Shown here piece by piece: positions 56,030-64,000 of a stretch of 64,000 bases of DNA. The stretch comes from JBHYGK01 sp051859045. GTDB lineage: Bacteria > Pseudomonadota > Gammaproteobacteria > Xanthomonadales > Xanthomonadaceae. The DNA lies in NCBI GenBank assembly GCA_051859045.1, contig JBHYGK010000001.1:1-64000 (forward strand). The letters are read 5' to 3'. Position numbers and translations under genes: made by a program. The first letter of the stretch is position 1. Each line of letters starts with the position of its first letter. The notes below the pieces were generated by a model, which saw only the letters and a program-made list of their open reading frames with translations, was not told the origin of the DNA and ran no database searches.

Positions 56030-59000
56030 TCAGGGCGTGGCGGGGGCGGGCGGCGCCGGGGTGCGCTGCAGCAGCGCGTAGTACAGCAGCGGGATCACCA
56101 CCAGCGTCAGCACGGTGGAGACGAGGATGCCGAAGATCAAGGCGATCGCCAGGCCGTTGAAGATCGGGTCGTCGAGGATGAACAGCGCGCCGGCCATCGC
56201 CGCCAGCGCGGTGAGCGCGATCGGCTGCGCGCGCACGGCCACCGCCTGCACGATCGCGTCCTCGAGCGCGATGCCCCGCTCGCGCTGGTGGTTGATGAAG
56301 TCCACCAGCAGGATCGAGTTGCGCACGATGATGCCTGCCAGCGCGATCATGCCGATCATGCTGGTCGCGGTGAACTGCGCGCCCAGCAGCGCGTGCCCCG
56401 GCATCACGCCGATCACGGTCAGCGGGATCGGTGCCATGATCACCAGCGGCACCACGTAGGACCGGAACTGCGCCACCACCAGCAGGTAGATCAGCACCAG
56501 GCCCACAGCGTAGGCGGCGCCCATGTCGCGGAAGGTCTCCCAGGTGATGGTCCACTCGCCGTCCCAGCGGATCGAGAACCCGTCGGTGGCCTCGGGCTGG
56601 CCGAAGAAGTACTGCTCGGGATGCACGCCGGCCAGCGGCGCCTCGTCGAGCGAGCCGGCCACCGCGAACATGCCGTAGAGCGGGGAATCGAGCGCGCCGG
56701 CCTCGTCGCCGGTCACGTAGACCACCGGCAGCAGGTCCTTGTGCAGGATCGACGGCTCCCAGCGCCCGGCCTGCACGTGCACCAGCGACGACAGCGGCAC
56801 CAGCGCGCCGGTGCTCGAGCGCACCCGCAGCGCCAGCAGCTGGTCGAGGTTGGCCTGGTCGCCGGCGGGCAGGCGCAGGCGCACCGGCACGGGGTACTTC
56901 GAGGCGCCGTCGCGCAGCCAGGTGGCGTCGACGCCGCCCACCGCGAGCGCCAGGGTGTCGGCCACCGCGGCCTGGGTGACGCCCAGCCGCGCGGCGCGCT
57001 CGCGGTCGACCACCACGATCTCGCGCGCCGCGTCGGCCTCGACGCTGGTGTCGACGTCGACGATGCCGTCAGCGGCGCGGAAGCGCTCGGCCAGCGCGCG
57101 GGCCACCTCGCGCGAGCGCGCGAGGTCGGGCCCGTACACCTCGGCCACCAGCGGCGAGAGCACCGGCGGGCCCGGGGGCACCTCGACCACCTTCACCGAG
57201 GCGCCATAGCGCTCGCCGATCGCGGCCAGCGTCGGCCGGATCGCGCGGGCGATCGCGTGGCTCTGGCGGTCGCGCTCGCCCTTGCCGACCAGGTTCACCT
57301 GCAGGTCGCCGACGTTCGCGCCCTCGCGCAGGTAGTACTGGCGGACCAGGCCGTTGAAGTTCACCGGCGCCGAGGTGCCCGCGTAGCCCTGCACGCTGGC
57401 CACCTCCGGCAGCGTGACCGTGGCCTGGGCCAGGTCGACCAGCAGCGCGTTGGTGACCTCCAGCGGGGTGCCCTCGGGCAGGTCCACGACCACCTGGAAC
57501 TCGGACTTGTTGTCGAAGGGCAGCATCTTCAGCACCACCCACTGCACCACCGCGAGGCCGGCGGACAGCACCACCGCGGCGACGATCGCCGCGTAGAGCC
57601 GGGTGCGGCGGCGACCGCCCTCGGTCGGGTGCAGGAAGGGGCGCAGCACGCGCTCCGACAGCGCCTGCAGGCGGCGCGAGATGGCGCCGCCGTGGGCGTG
57701 GCCGTCGCCGCCGGCGGCCGCGGTGGCGGCCAGGCGCTCGTAGTGCCGGCGCAGCAGGGTGGCCGCCAGCCACGGCGTCACGGTGAGCGCGATGCCCAGC
57801 GAGATCAGCATGCCGACCGAGGCGTTGATCGGGATCGGCCGCATGTACGGGCCCATCAGGCCGCTGACGAAGGCCATCGGCAGCAGCGCGGCGATCACGG
57901 TGAAGGTGGCCAGGATGGTCGGGCTGCCGACCTCGTCGACGGCCGGGGGGATCGCCTCGAGCAGCCGCTTGCCGCCGAGCGTCATGTGGCGGTGGATGTT
58001 CTCGACGATCACGATCGCGTCGTCGACCAGGATGCCGATCGAGAAGATCAGCGCGAACAGCGACACGCGGTTGATCGTGAAGCCCATCGCCCAGCTCGCG
58101 AACAGCGTCAGCGCCAGGGTCAGGATCACCGCCGCGCCCACCACCACCGCCTCGCGCCAGCCCAGCGCGGCCAGCACCAGCAGCACCACGGCGCCGGTGG
58201 CGAACACCAGCTTGGAGATCAGCTGGATGGCCTTGTCGTTGGCGGTGGCGCCGTAGTCGCGGGTGATCGCGACGTCCACGCCCTCGGGGATCAGGCTGGC
58301 GCGCAGGCCCTCGAGCCGGCCCTCGATGGCGCGGGTGATGTCGGCGGCGTTGGCGCCGGGCTGCTTGGCGATCGCGATGGTCACCGCGGGCTGCAGCTCG
58401 AGCGCGGTCGGGTCGGTGGCGCCGTCGCCGGCCGGTACGCCGTGCCACGCGTAATGCACCGGCAGGTCGGCGCCGCGGCGGATGCTGGCCACGTCGGAGA
58501 GCATCAGCGGGCGGCCGTCGCGCAGGCCCACCACCAGCTCGGCCACCTGCTGGGCGTCCGCCAGCCAGGTGCCGGCGGTGAGCGGCGTGGTGGTGCCGTC
58601 GCCGGTGCGCTCGCCGGCGTGGCGGACCAGGTTGGCCTGCTGCAGCGCGCCGGCCAGGTCCTGCGGGGCCATCCCGTAGGAGGCGAGGCGGGTGGCGTCG
58701 AGCTCCACCACCACCGCGCGCTGCGGCGCGCCGATCGTGTAGACGTCGCGGGTGCCGCGCACGCGCTTGATCTCGGCCTCGAGGGTGTGCGCCACCTCGG
58801 CCAGCTCGGTGGCGCCGCGCTGCGGGTCGCGGGTGGACAGGGTGATGCTCATCACCGGCACGTCGTCGATGCCCATCGGGCGCACCAGCGGCTGGCCGAC
58901 GCCGAGGCCCGGCGGGGCCCAGTCGGCGTTCGAATAGACCTGGTTGTACAGCCGCACCAGCGCGTCCTGGCGCGGCACGCCGACGGCGAACTCCACCGTG

Positions 59001-59302
59001 ATCAGGCTGCCGCCCGGCCGCGACACCGAGTAGACGTGCTTCACGCCCTCGATCTCGCTGAGCACCTGCTCCAGCGGCGTGCTGACCAGGGTCTCGACGT
59101 CCTCGGCCGGGGCGCCCGGGAAGGGCACCATCACGTTGGCCATGGTGACGTCGATCTGCGGCTCCTCCTCGCGCGGCGTGATCGCCACGGCGGCGAGTCC
59201 GAGCAGCAGGCCGGCGATCGCCAGCACCGGCGTCAGCGGGTTGGCCTGGAAGGCCCGGGCGAGCCGGCCCGACAGCCCGAGGCGGGGGGCGGACTCACTC
59301 AT
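56030..59302 (-). CDS. RND efflux pump (inner-membrane permease)
   Basis: This 1090-residue protein has the RND layout: a helix at about 27-44, a large periplasmic domain, helices about 350-510, a second periplasmic domain and a last helix group from about 925. The proton-relay Asp pair is in GILVDDAIVIVENIHRHM. The sequence resembles AcrB/MdtB-like hydrophobe pumps more than CzcA metal pumps, because the metal-path motifs of CzcA are missing. It overlaps its adaptor gene by 8 bases. No outer-membrane factor gene is adjacent. The substrate is unknown; the position between a sulfide oxidoreductase and a thioredoxin suggests a thiol- or sulfur-linked compound. Confidence 0.9.
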   Translation of the reverse strand: MSESAPRLGLSGRLARAFQANPLTPVLAIAGLLLGLAAVAITPREEEPQIDVTMANVMVPFPGAPAEDVETLVSTPLEQVLSEIEGVKHVYSVSRPGGSLITVEFAVGVPRQDALVRLYNQVYSNADWAPPGLGVGQPLVRPMGIDDVPVMSITLSTRDPQRGATELAEVAHTLEAEIKRVRGTRDVYTIGAPQRAVVVELDATRLASYGMAPQDLAGALQQANLVRHAGERTGDGTTTPLTAGTWLADAQQVAELVVGLRDGRPLMLSDVASIRRGADLPVHYAWHGVPAGDGATDPTALELQPAVTIAIAKQPGANAADITRAIEGRLEGLRASLIPEGVDVAITRDYGATANDKAIQLISKLVFATGAVVLLVLAALGWREAVVVGAAVILTLALTLFASWAMGFTINRVSLFALIFSIGILVDDAIVIVENIHRHMTLGGKRLLEAIPPAVDEVGSPTILATFTVIAALLPMAFVSGLMGPYMRPIPINASVGMLISLGIALTVTPWLAATLLRRHYERLAATAAAGGDGHAHGGAISRRLQALSERVLRPFLHPTEGGRRRTRLYAAIVAAVVLSAGLAVVQWVVLKMLPFDNKSEFQVVVDLPEGTPLEVTNALLVDLAQATVTLPEVASVQGYAGTSAPVNFNGLVRQYYLREGANVGDLQVNLVGKGERDRQSHAIARAIRPTLAAIGERYGASVKVVEVPPGPPVLSPLVAEVYGPDLARSREVARALAERFRAADGIVDVDTSVEADAAREIVVVDRERAARLGVTQAAVADTLALAVGGVDATWLRDGASKYPVPVRLRLPAGDQANLDQLLALRVRSSTGALVPLSSLVHVQAGRWEPSILHKDLLPVVYVTGDEAGALDSPLYGMFAVAGSLDEAPLAGVHPEQYFFGQPEATDGFSIRWDGEWTITWETFRDMGAAYAVGLVLIYLLVVAQFRSYVVPLVIMAPIPLTVIGVMPGHALLGAQFTATSMIGMIALAGIIVRNSILLVDFINHQRERGIALEDAIVQAVAVRAQPIALTALAAMAGALFILDDPIFNGLAIALIFGILVSTVLTLVVIPLLYYALLQRTPAPPAPATP

Positions 59303-60410
59303 GGCCGGGCTCCGCGGCGGCGCCGTCGTTCCCCGCGGGCGCGTCGCGATGGCTGGCCAGCCAGGCCCGCGCGGCGATCGGGTCGGCGGCGATGCGCTCG
59401 CCCGCGCGCAGGCCGGCGAGGATCTCCACCGCGCCGTCCGCGCGGTGGCCCGGCCGCACCTGGCGCAGGCTCACCCGGCCCTCGGGCGAGACCGCGTAGA
59501 CCGCCGACACCTCGCTGCGCCGCACCAGCGCGGCCTCGGGGATCCGCAGCGCCTCGGCCTCGCCGAGCTTGAACGCCACCTTGGCGGCCATGCCCGGCTG
59601 CAGGCCGGTCTGCGCCTCGGGCAGCTCGACGCGCACCGAGACGGCGTGGGTGGCCGGGTCGGCATACGGGAACACGACCACGTCGCTGGCCTGCACGCGG
59701 CGCCCGTCGTCGAGCACCAGCGCGGCGCTGGCGTGCTCGCGGATGGCGGCCACGTCGCCCTGCGGCACCTGCACGCTGACGCGCAGGCGGTCGAGCGAGA
59801 GGCCCGACACCAGCGGCTGGCCGGGCTGCACCGACTCGCCCACGCGGACGTGGCGCTCGGTGAGGATGCCGGAGTAGGGCGCCCGGATGACGGTGTAGTC
59901 GACCTGCTCGCCGGCGCCGCGGGCACCGGCCTGGGCCGAGGCGAGCTGGGCGCGCGCGGCGTCGCGGCGGGCCGTGGCCTGGTCGAGCTGCGCGCGGGCG
60001 ACCAGCTGGCGCTCCACCAGCGAGGCGGTGCGGGTGTAGTCGGCCTCCGCCTCGGCGGCGGCCGCGCGCGCCGCCGCCAGCGCGGCCTCGGCCTGGCGCT
60101 GGCCGCTGACCTGCTCGACGTCGGTGAAGCGCACCAGCACCTGCCCGGCCTCGACGTAGTCGTTGACGTCGAAGGGCAGCTCGAGCACGCGGCCGCGGGT
60201 CTGCGCCGACAGCGTGGCGCTGTCCACCGCCTCGATCACGCCGTCCCAGCTGCGCTCGCGCGTGCCGGTGGCCGGCGCGACGTCGATCAGGGCGAAGTCC
60301 GGGGCGACGGGGGCGGCGGCGTCATCGCCCGCGTCGCCGCCGCAGCCCGCGAGCGCGAGCGACAGGGCGAGGGCGAGCGGCAGCCAGCTCAGGCGGATGG
60401 GGACGGACAT
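59295..60410 (-). CDS. RND periplasmic adaptor lipoprotein
   Basis: The 371-residue membrane-fusion protein has a lipoprotein signal LALAGC (Cys23) and a barrel-sandwich half with GRVLELPFDVNDYVEAGQVLVRF. A helical hairpin (about 100-165, Ala-rich) is followed by DYTVIRAPYSGILTERHVRVGESVQPGQPLV as second half, then beta-barrel and membrane-proximal domains. It bridges the RND pump to an outer-membrane channel. The stop overlaps the pump start (8 bases), so the two are translationally coupled. Confidence 0.92.
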   Translation of the reverse strand: MSVPIRLSWLPLALALSLALAGCGGDAGDDAAAPVAPDFALIDVAPATGTRERSWDGVIEAVDSATLSAQTRGRVLELPFDVNDYVEAGQVLVRFTDVEQVSGQRQAEAALAAARAAAAEAEADYTRTASLVERQLVARAQLDQATARRDAARAQLASAQAGARGAGEQVDYTVIRAPYSGILTERHVRVGESVQPGQPLVSGLSLDRLRVSVQVPQGDVAAIREHASAALVLDDGRRVQASDVVVFPYADPATHAVSVRVELPEAQTGLQPGMAAKVAFKLGEAEALRIPEAALVRRSEVSAVYAVSPEGRVSLRQVRPGHRADGAVEILAGLRAGERIAADPIAARAWLASHRDAPAGNDGAAAEPGHE

Positions 60411-60463
60411 GGCGGTGCTCCTGCGGGGGCGGACGAGAGGCGGTGGTGCGGGGGCGGGGCGGT

Positions 60464-60667
60464 TCAGCGGAACGCGCAGCCGCTGCCGACGCCGAGCTTG
60501 CGGAACACGATCGCGGCCGGGCAGAAGCCGGTGAACGCGGCCTGCAGGAGGTTCAGGCCGATGAAGGCGGTGAACCAGACGAACAGGGGCGAGACGAAGG
60601 TGGTGAGCAGCAGGCTGACGAGGATCATCACGCCGGCGAAGGCCATCACGGCACGGTCGAGGTTCAT
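60464..60667 (-). CDS. DUF2892 (YgaP-like) small inner-membrane protein
   Basis: The 67-residue protein has two hydrophobic helices (about 8-24 and 28-47) and two Cys (49 and 64) in TGFCPAAIVFRKLGVGSGC. It matches the DUF2892 family, the membrane part of YgaP-type rhodaneses, which often sit in sulfide-detox gene sets. It probably assists transfer or passage of sulfur species at the membrane; that role is inferred. GGAG lies upstream of the ATG at 60667. It lies between the oxidoreductase and RND adaptor genes. Confidence 0.85.
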   Translation of the reverse strand: MNLDRAVMAFAGVMILVSLLLTTFVSPLFVWFTAFIGLNLLQAAFTGFCPAAIVFRKLGVGSGCAFR

Positions 60668-60753
60668 GGTGGAGCTCCAGGGTCGGGGAAGGAGGGTGGG
60701 GCGCACCGGCCGGGGGGGAGGCCCGCCCGGCACGCCCCGTGCGACGGGGGTGC

Positions 60754-62025
60754 TTACTTCAGGCGGGCGATGCCGATCAGGCGCAGCACGTACTTCTCGT
60801 ACACCGGCTCGGTGTTGCCCTTCTTCATCTTGCGGATGAAGTACTTCTCGAACGCGATCTTGGCCAGGTGCACCCACTTGCCCACGCGGGCCCAGGTGAC
60901 GTTGCGGGGCGGGATCTGCGGCAGGGCCACGAACGCCGCGCCGGTGTCGCCCATGTCGGCGAGGCAGATCGCGTTCCAGGTGGCCACCTCGGTCGCCGGC
61001 CGGCCGGCGATGTCGCTGGCGATGTTGTGCGCGATCGCGGTGACCATCGACTCGATCATGAAGCCGGTCTTCGGCGCGCCGGTGGGCACCGGGGTCTGCT
61101 CGACCGGCGGGATGGCCACGCAGACGCCGGCGCTGAAGATGTTGCGGAAGCTCGGATGGCGCTGGTGTTCGTCGATCAGCACGAAGCCGCGCGGGTTGCC
61201 CAGCCCCGGCACCTGGCGCACGGCGTCGACGCCGGTGAAGGCGGGCAGCACCATCGAGTACTTGAAGGGCAGGGCGTGCTGGCGGGTGGGCTGGCCGGCG
61301 TCGTCGTGCTCCTGCACGTGCATCGTGCCGGCCTCGACCGAAGTGATCTTCGCGTTCGCCACCCACTTGATGTGGCGCTGGCGCAGCTCGCTCTCGAGCA
61401 GGCCCTTGGAGTCGCCGACGCCACCCAGGCCCATGTGGCCGATGTAGGGCTCGGAGGTGACGTAGGTCATCGGCACCTTGTCGCGCAGGCGGCGCTTGCG
61501 CAGGTCGGCGTCGAGGATCATCGCGAACTCGTAGGCGGGGCCGAAGCAGCTCGCGCCGGCCGCGGCGCCGATCACGATCGGGCCGGGGTCCTTCAGGAAG
61601 GCCTGGTAGGCGTCCCAGGCCTCGAGCGCGTGCGGGGTGGTGCACACCGACTGGGTGTGGCCGCCGTGCGGGCCGAGCCCGGGCACCTCGTCGAAGGCCA
61701 GGCGCGGGCCGGTGCACAGCACCAGGTAGTCGTACTCGAGCGTGCGGCCGTCGCCAAGGGTGACGCGGTTGGCCGCGGGATCGATCGCGGACACGCCGGC
61801 GGGGTCGAAGCCGATGCCCTTGCGCGCGAGGTAGCCGCGGACCTCGAGCTGCACGTCCTCGCGCTTGCGCCAGCCCACCGCCACCCACGGGTTGGACGGC
61901 GTGAAGCTGAAGCGCTCGCCCTCGCCGATGACGGTGATCGGATGCGCCTTGCCCACCGCCTCGCGCAGCTCGTACGCGACGCTCATGCCGCCGATGCCGG
62001 CGCCCACCACCACGATCCTGGCCAT
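60754..62025 (-). CDS. sqr: Sulfide:quinone oxidoreductase family flavoprotein
   Basis: This 423-residue flavoprotein has the FAD motif GAGIGG (8-13), Cys128 (QSVCTTP), Cys160 (GASCFGPAYEF) and Cys302 (AGVCVAIPPVE), a pattern of redox cysteines like that of sulfide:quinone oxidoreductases. NAICLADMGDTGAAFVALPQIPPRN and a basic amphipathic C-terminus (FEKYFIRKMKKG) suit membrane docking. It would oxidise H2S to polysulfide or persulfide and reduce quinone, feeding the nearby bd oxidase. The ATG at 62025 has GGAGGGG upstream. It is the first gene of the minus-strand sulfur run. Confidence 0.86.
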   Translation of the reverse strand: MARIVVVGAGIGGMSVAYELREAVGKAHPITVIGEGERFSFTPSNPWVAVGWRKREDVQLEVRGYLARKGIGFDPAGVSAIDPAANRVTLGDGRTLEYDYLVLCTGPRLAFDEVPGLGPHGGHTQSVCTTPHALEAWDAYQAFLKDPGPIVIGAAAGASCFGPAYEFAMILDADLRKRRLRDKVPMTYVTSEPYIGHMGLGGVGDSKGLLESELRQRHIKWVANAKITSVEAGTMHVQEHDDAGQPTRQHALPFKYSMVLPAFTGVDAVRQVPGLGNPRGFVLIDEHQRHPSFRNIFSAGVCVAIPPVEQTPVPTGAPKTGFMIESMVTAIAHNIASDIAGRPATEVATWNAICLADMGDTGAAFVALPQIPPRNVTWARVGKWVHLAKIAFEKYFIRKMKKGNTEPVYEKYVLRLIGIARLK

Positions 62026-62073
62026 GCTGTCCCCTCCGGTTCGCCTGCCGCGGCCGGCTGGGCGCCGGCTCGA

Positions 62074-62127
62074 TTGACTTTGAACTAATTTAGACATAGC
62101 TTAATTAGCATTGCGCTACACTGTCAA
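62074..62127. promoter_or_regulatory. Bidirectional promoter with BigR-type operator
   Basis: On the plus strand TTGACT (62074-62079) is 17 bases from TAGCTT (62097-62102). On the minus strand TTGACA (62127-62122) is 18 bases from TAAGCT (62103-62098). The two -10 boxes are the same bases read in opposite directions (TAGCTTA). An inverted repeat CTAATT (62085-62090) / AATTAG (62103-62108) brackets them, where the encoded BigR-like repressor should bind. This is the most AT-rich spot in the window. Confidence 0.7.
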
Positions 62128-62183
62128 CCGCCGCTGCACCCGCCCCCGCCAGCCCATTCCCGCCCATCCATGAGGACGCCCCC

Positions 62184-62573
62184 ATGCCCCTGACTGCCCA
62201 GGACCTCGTCGCCGCCGCCAAGTCCGCGATCCGCGAGATCGACGCCGATGAACTCCTCCGCCTGCAGGCCGCCGGCGTGCCGGTGATCGACGTGCGCGAG
62301 CCCGGCGAATTCGCCGCGGGCCGCGTGCCGGGCGCGGTCAACATCCCGCGCGGCGTGCTCGAGTTCGAGGTCGACGGCCATCCGGCCGTGAACGGCGTGA
62401 AGGACGCCGCGCTCGGCCATCGCGATGCGCCCGTGGTGCTCTACTGCCGCAGCGGTGGGCGCAGCGCGCTGGCCGCCGAGGCGCTCAAGCGCCTGGGCTT
62501 CGCCGAGCCGCTGTCGATGGCGGGCGGCTTCAACGCCTGGGCCGCCGCGGGTCGCCGGATGGAGGGCGCGTGA
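62184..62573 (+). CDS. Rhodanese-like sulfurtransferase, first of two
   Basis: The 129-residue single rhodanese domain has VIDVREPGEFAAGRVPGAVNIP (34-55) and the active loop LYCRSGGRSA with catalytic Cys88. It moves sulfane sulfur to thiols through a Cys persulfide. A helical stretch of about 25 residues precedes the domain. It is the first gene read rightward from the bidirectional promoter and its stop overlaps the regulator start (GTGA). Confidence 0.9.
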   Translation: MPLTAQDLVAAAKSAIREIDADELLRLQAAGVPVIDVREPGEFAAGRVPGAVNIPRGVLEFEVDGHPAVNGVKDAALGHRDAPVVLYCRSGGRSALAAEALKRLGFAEPLSMAGGFNAWAAAGRRMEGA

Positions 62574-62986
62574 GCGCGAACGCCCGCCGCACCTCGACAT
62601 CCGCCAAGGCCGCGGCGAACGCCGCGCCGGCGCGCGCGCGGCGCGCGAAGGGCGCCCCGCCCGCCAGCCTCGCCGCCGCGATGGACACCCAGGCCGAGGC
62701 CGCCGCCGACTTCCTCAAGGCCATGGCCAATCCCCAGCGCCTGCGCGTGCTGTGCGTGCTGCTGGAGGGCGAGCGCTCGGTGGGCGAGATCAACGCCCAG
62801 GTCGCGTTGAGCCAGTCGGCGCTGTCGCAGCACCTCGCGGTGCTCCGCGAGAGCGGCCTGGTGCAGACCCGCCGCGAGGCGCAGACGGTGTTCTACACCG
62901 TGCCGCCAGGTCCGGCGCACGACGTGCTCGAGGTGCTGCACGCGGCGTTCTGCGCGCAGGCCGACGCCCAACGCCTCTGCGAGTGA
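62570..62986 (+). CDS. bigR: BigR/SqrR-like ArsR-family persulfide sensor
   Basis: The 138-residue protein has an ArsR winged helix with LLEGERSVGEINAQVALSQSALSQHLAVL. Cys62 (RLRVLCVLLEG) and Cys128 (LHAAFCAQ) are 66 apart, exactly as Cys42 and Cys108 in BigR, where they form the redox switch for sulfane sulfur. A third Cys137 is at the C-terminus. It should repress the flanking operons until persulfides accumulate. I use GTG 62570 because of the GTGA overlap. This gives a 37-residue Ala/Arg-rich extension; ATG 62681 would give the usual length. Confidence 0.87.
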   Translation: MSANARRTSTSAKAAANAAPARARRAKGAPPASLAAAMDTQAEAAADFLKAMANPQRLRVLCVLLEGERSVGEINAQVALSQSALSQHLAVLRESGLVQTRREAQTVFYTVPPGPAHDVLEVLHAAFCAQADAQRLCE

Positions 62987-62996
62987 GGACGCGACG

Positions 62997-63389
62997 ATGA
63001 TGGGATTCCTCAAGGGCCTGCTGCTTGGCCAGCGCGCCGGCGACGGCCACGACCTCGATCCGCACGCCGCGGTGCGGCTGATGGATGGCGGCGCGCCCGT
63101 GGTCGACGTCCGCGAGCCGGGCGAGTTCGCCTCCGGCGCCATCCCCGGCTCGGTCAACGTCCCACTGGGCCAGGTCCAGGCCCGTGGCATCGAGGCGCTG
63201 AAAGCCGCCGGCATCGACGTCGACGCCCCGGCGCTGGTGGTGGTGTGCCGCAGCGGCGCGCGCAGCGGACGCGCCTGCCTCGCGCTGCGCGGCGCGCTCG
63301 GCGAGCGCGCCCGCAACCTCGCCGGCGGGGTGGTGGCCTGGGGATCGCGCGGCCTCCCGCTCACCCCGGGCGGCACGCCGACGGCCTGA
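62997..63389 (+). CDS. Rhodanese-like sulfurtransferase, second of two
   Basis: The 130-residue rhodanese domain has PVVDVREPGEFASGAIPGSVNVP and the active loop VVCRSGARSGRA (Cys84 region). It is clearly different in sequence from the first rhodanese and has a short N-terminal hydrophobic start (MMGFLKGLLLG). The start is one of two adjacent ATG codons (62997 or 63000) with GAGGA upstream, 10 bases after the regulator stop. It is last in the rightward run and convergent with the esterase gene. Confidence 0.9.
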   Translation: MMGFLKGLLLGQRAGDGHDLDPHAAVRLMDGGAPVVDVREPGEFASGAIPGSVNVPLGQVQARGIEALKAAGIDVDAPALVVVCRSGARSGRACLALRGALGERARNLAGGVVAWGSRGLPLTPGGTPTA

Positions 63390-63416
63390 GCCGCCGGCGT
63401 CGCCCCGGGCCCGGCC

Positions 63417-64000
63417 TCAGCCCAGGCCCAGCGCCGCCGCGTGGTGGCGCAGGTGGTCGTCGATCACCGTCTGGATGAACCAGTACGAGTGGTCGTAGCC
63501 CGCGTGCCGGCGCAGCGCCAGCGGCTGGCCCGCCGCGGCACAGGCGGCCTCGAGCCGCTCGGGCTGCAGCTGCGCCGCGAGGAACGCGTCGTCGGCGCCC
63601 TGGTCCACCAGCAGCGTGCCGGGGAAGCGGGCGCCGTCGGCGAGCAGCGCGCAGGCGTCATAGGGCCGCCACGCGGCCTCGTCGGCGCCGAGGTAGCGCG
63701 GCAGCGCCTTGCGCCCCCACGGGACCTGCGAGGGCGCGACGATCGGCGCGATCGCGCTCGCCGAGCGCCAGCGCGCGGGCGAGCGCAGCGCCATCGTCAG
63801 CGCGCCGTGGCCGCCCATCGAATGCCCGCTGATGCCCAGGCGCGCGACATCGACATCGAACCGGTCGGCCAGCAGCACCGGCAGCTCGCGCTCCACCACG
63901 CTGCGCATCGCGAAGCGCCCGGCCCACGGCGCCTCGGTGGCGTCGAGCCAGAAGCCCGCGCCCTCGCCGAACTCCCAGTCGCCGGTGGCGCCGTCGATCC
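63417..64000 (-). CDS. fghA: S-formylglutathione hydrolase, C-terminal part (cut by right edge)
   Basis: The 194 visible codons begin inside the gene; the N-terminus is beyond base 64000. GAGFWLDATEAPWA is the typical block before the catalytic core, GISGHSMGGHGALT carries the nucleophile Ser, LVDQGADDAFL the Asp, and YDHSYWFI the His. This matches S-formylglutathione hydrolases, which complete glutathione-dependent formaldehyde detoxification. The partner dehydrogenase gene is expected just outside the window. Confidence 0.9.
   Translation of the reverse strand, partial: IDGATGDWEFGEGAGFWLDATEAPWAGRFAMRSVVERELPVLLADRFDVDVARLGISGHSMGGHGALTMALRSPARWRSASAIAPIVAPSQVPWGRKALPRYLGADEAAWRPYDACALLADGARFPGTLLVDQGADDAFLAAQLQPERLEAACAAAGQPLALRRHAGYDHSYWFIQTVIDDHLRHHAAALGLG

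Noticed and set aside
55850..59572. A 1240-codon plus-strand open frame opposite the RND pump
   Set aside because: Asp/His/Arg-rich shadow translation; the RND pump and TrxC frames are unambiguous.

Overview
The window is a very GC-rich (roughly three quarters G+C by eye), densely coded chromosomal segment of a gammaproteobacterium. The best fit is the Lysobacteraceae/Xanthomonadaceae (Lysobacter- or Luteimonas-like). The reasons are the recC-recB-recD order, an mlaFEDCB operon that carries mlaA at its end, a Xylella-type BigR persulfide sensor beside rhodaneses, a large TonB-dependent receptor, and promoters whose -10 box sits right against the start codon. I see no rRNA, tRNA, insertion sequence, prophage or CRISPR array, and no gene-free stretch longer than about 300 bases. 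Most of the segment is core genome.

Layout: 1-2.4 kb, photolyase end, rhomboid protease and TerC/Alx metal exporter on the minus strand. 2.56-3.7 kb, RlmI-type rRNA methyltransferase. 3.75-7.85 kb, the complete Mla phospholipid-transport operon (mlaF-E-D-C-B-A, minus strand). 8.1-10.8 kb, PNPOx-like protein, TetA-like MFS exporter and an alpha/beta hydrolase. 10.9-12.3 kb, a COG0523 zinc-GTPase gene with a Zur-like operator and an in-frame TAG stop. 12.3-14.9 kb, glutaminase and a membrane diguanylate cyclase. 15-24.2 kb, recC-recB-recD with overlapping ends. 24.2-26.4 kb, a PAS-GAF-GGDEF-EAL protein. 26.5-28.9 kb, feoA-feoB plus a small Cys-rich membrane protein. 29-30.2 kb, folE and a YchJ-like protein.

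30.3-36.8 kb is a tight operon of a MacB-type ATPase, three different periplasmic adaptor-like proteins, a MacB-type permease and a predicted outer-membrane protein. 36.9-41 kb holds an acyltransferase, a CsbD-like stress protein, an exported M20 amidohydrolase, an Lgt-like/TlpA-like fusion and an unknown 71-residue protein with its own operator-like repeat. 41-46.9 kb is gltB-gltD. 47-52.2 kb holds a TonB-dependent receptor, an ETHE1-like metallo-beta-lactamase-fold protein and an Omp85-type outer-membrane protein.

52.4-63.4 kb looks like a sulfide and reactive-sulfur region. A GbsR/MarR regulator precedes a cyanide-insensitive-type cytochrome bd oxidase (cydAB), a class of oxidase known to resist sulfide. 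A minus-strand run of sulfide:quinone oxidoreductase, DUF2892 protein, RND adaptor, RND pump and zinc-ribbon thioredoxin reads away from one AT-rich bidirectional promoter. On the other side of that promoter lie rhodanese, a BigR/SqrR-like sensor and a second rhodanese. The right edge cuts an S-formylglutathione hydrolase gene. The most unusual items are the RND pump inside the BigR regulon, the three-adaptor ABC operon, the zinc-GTPase stop codon, and the recurrent leaderless and bidirectional promoter architecture.
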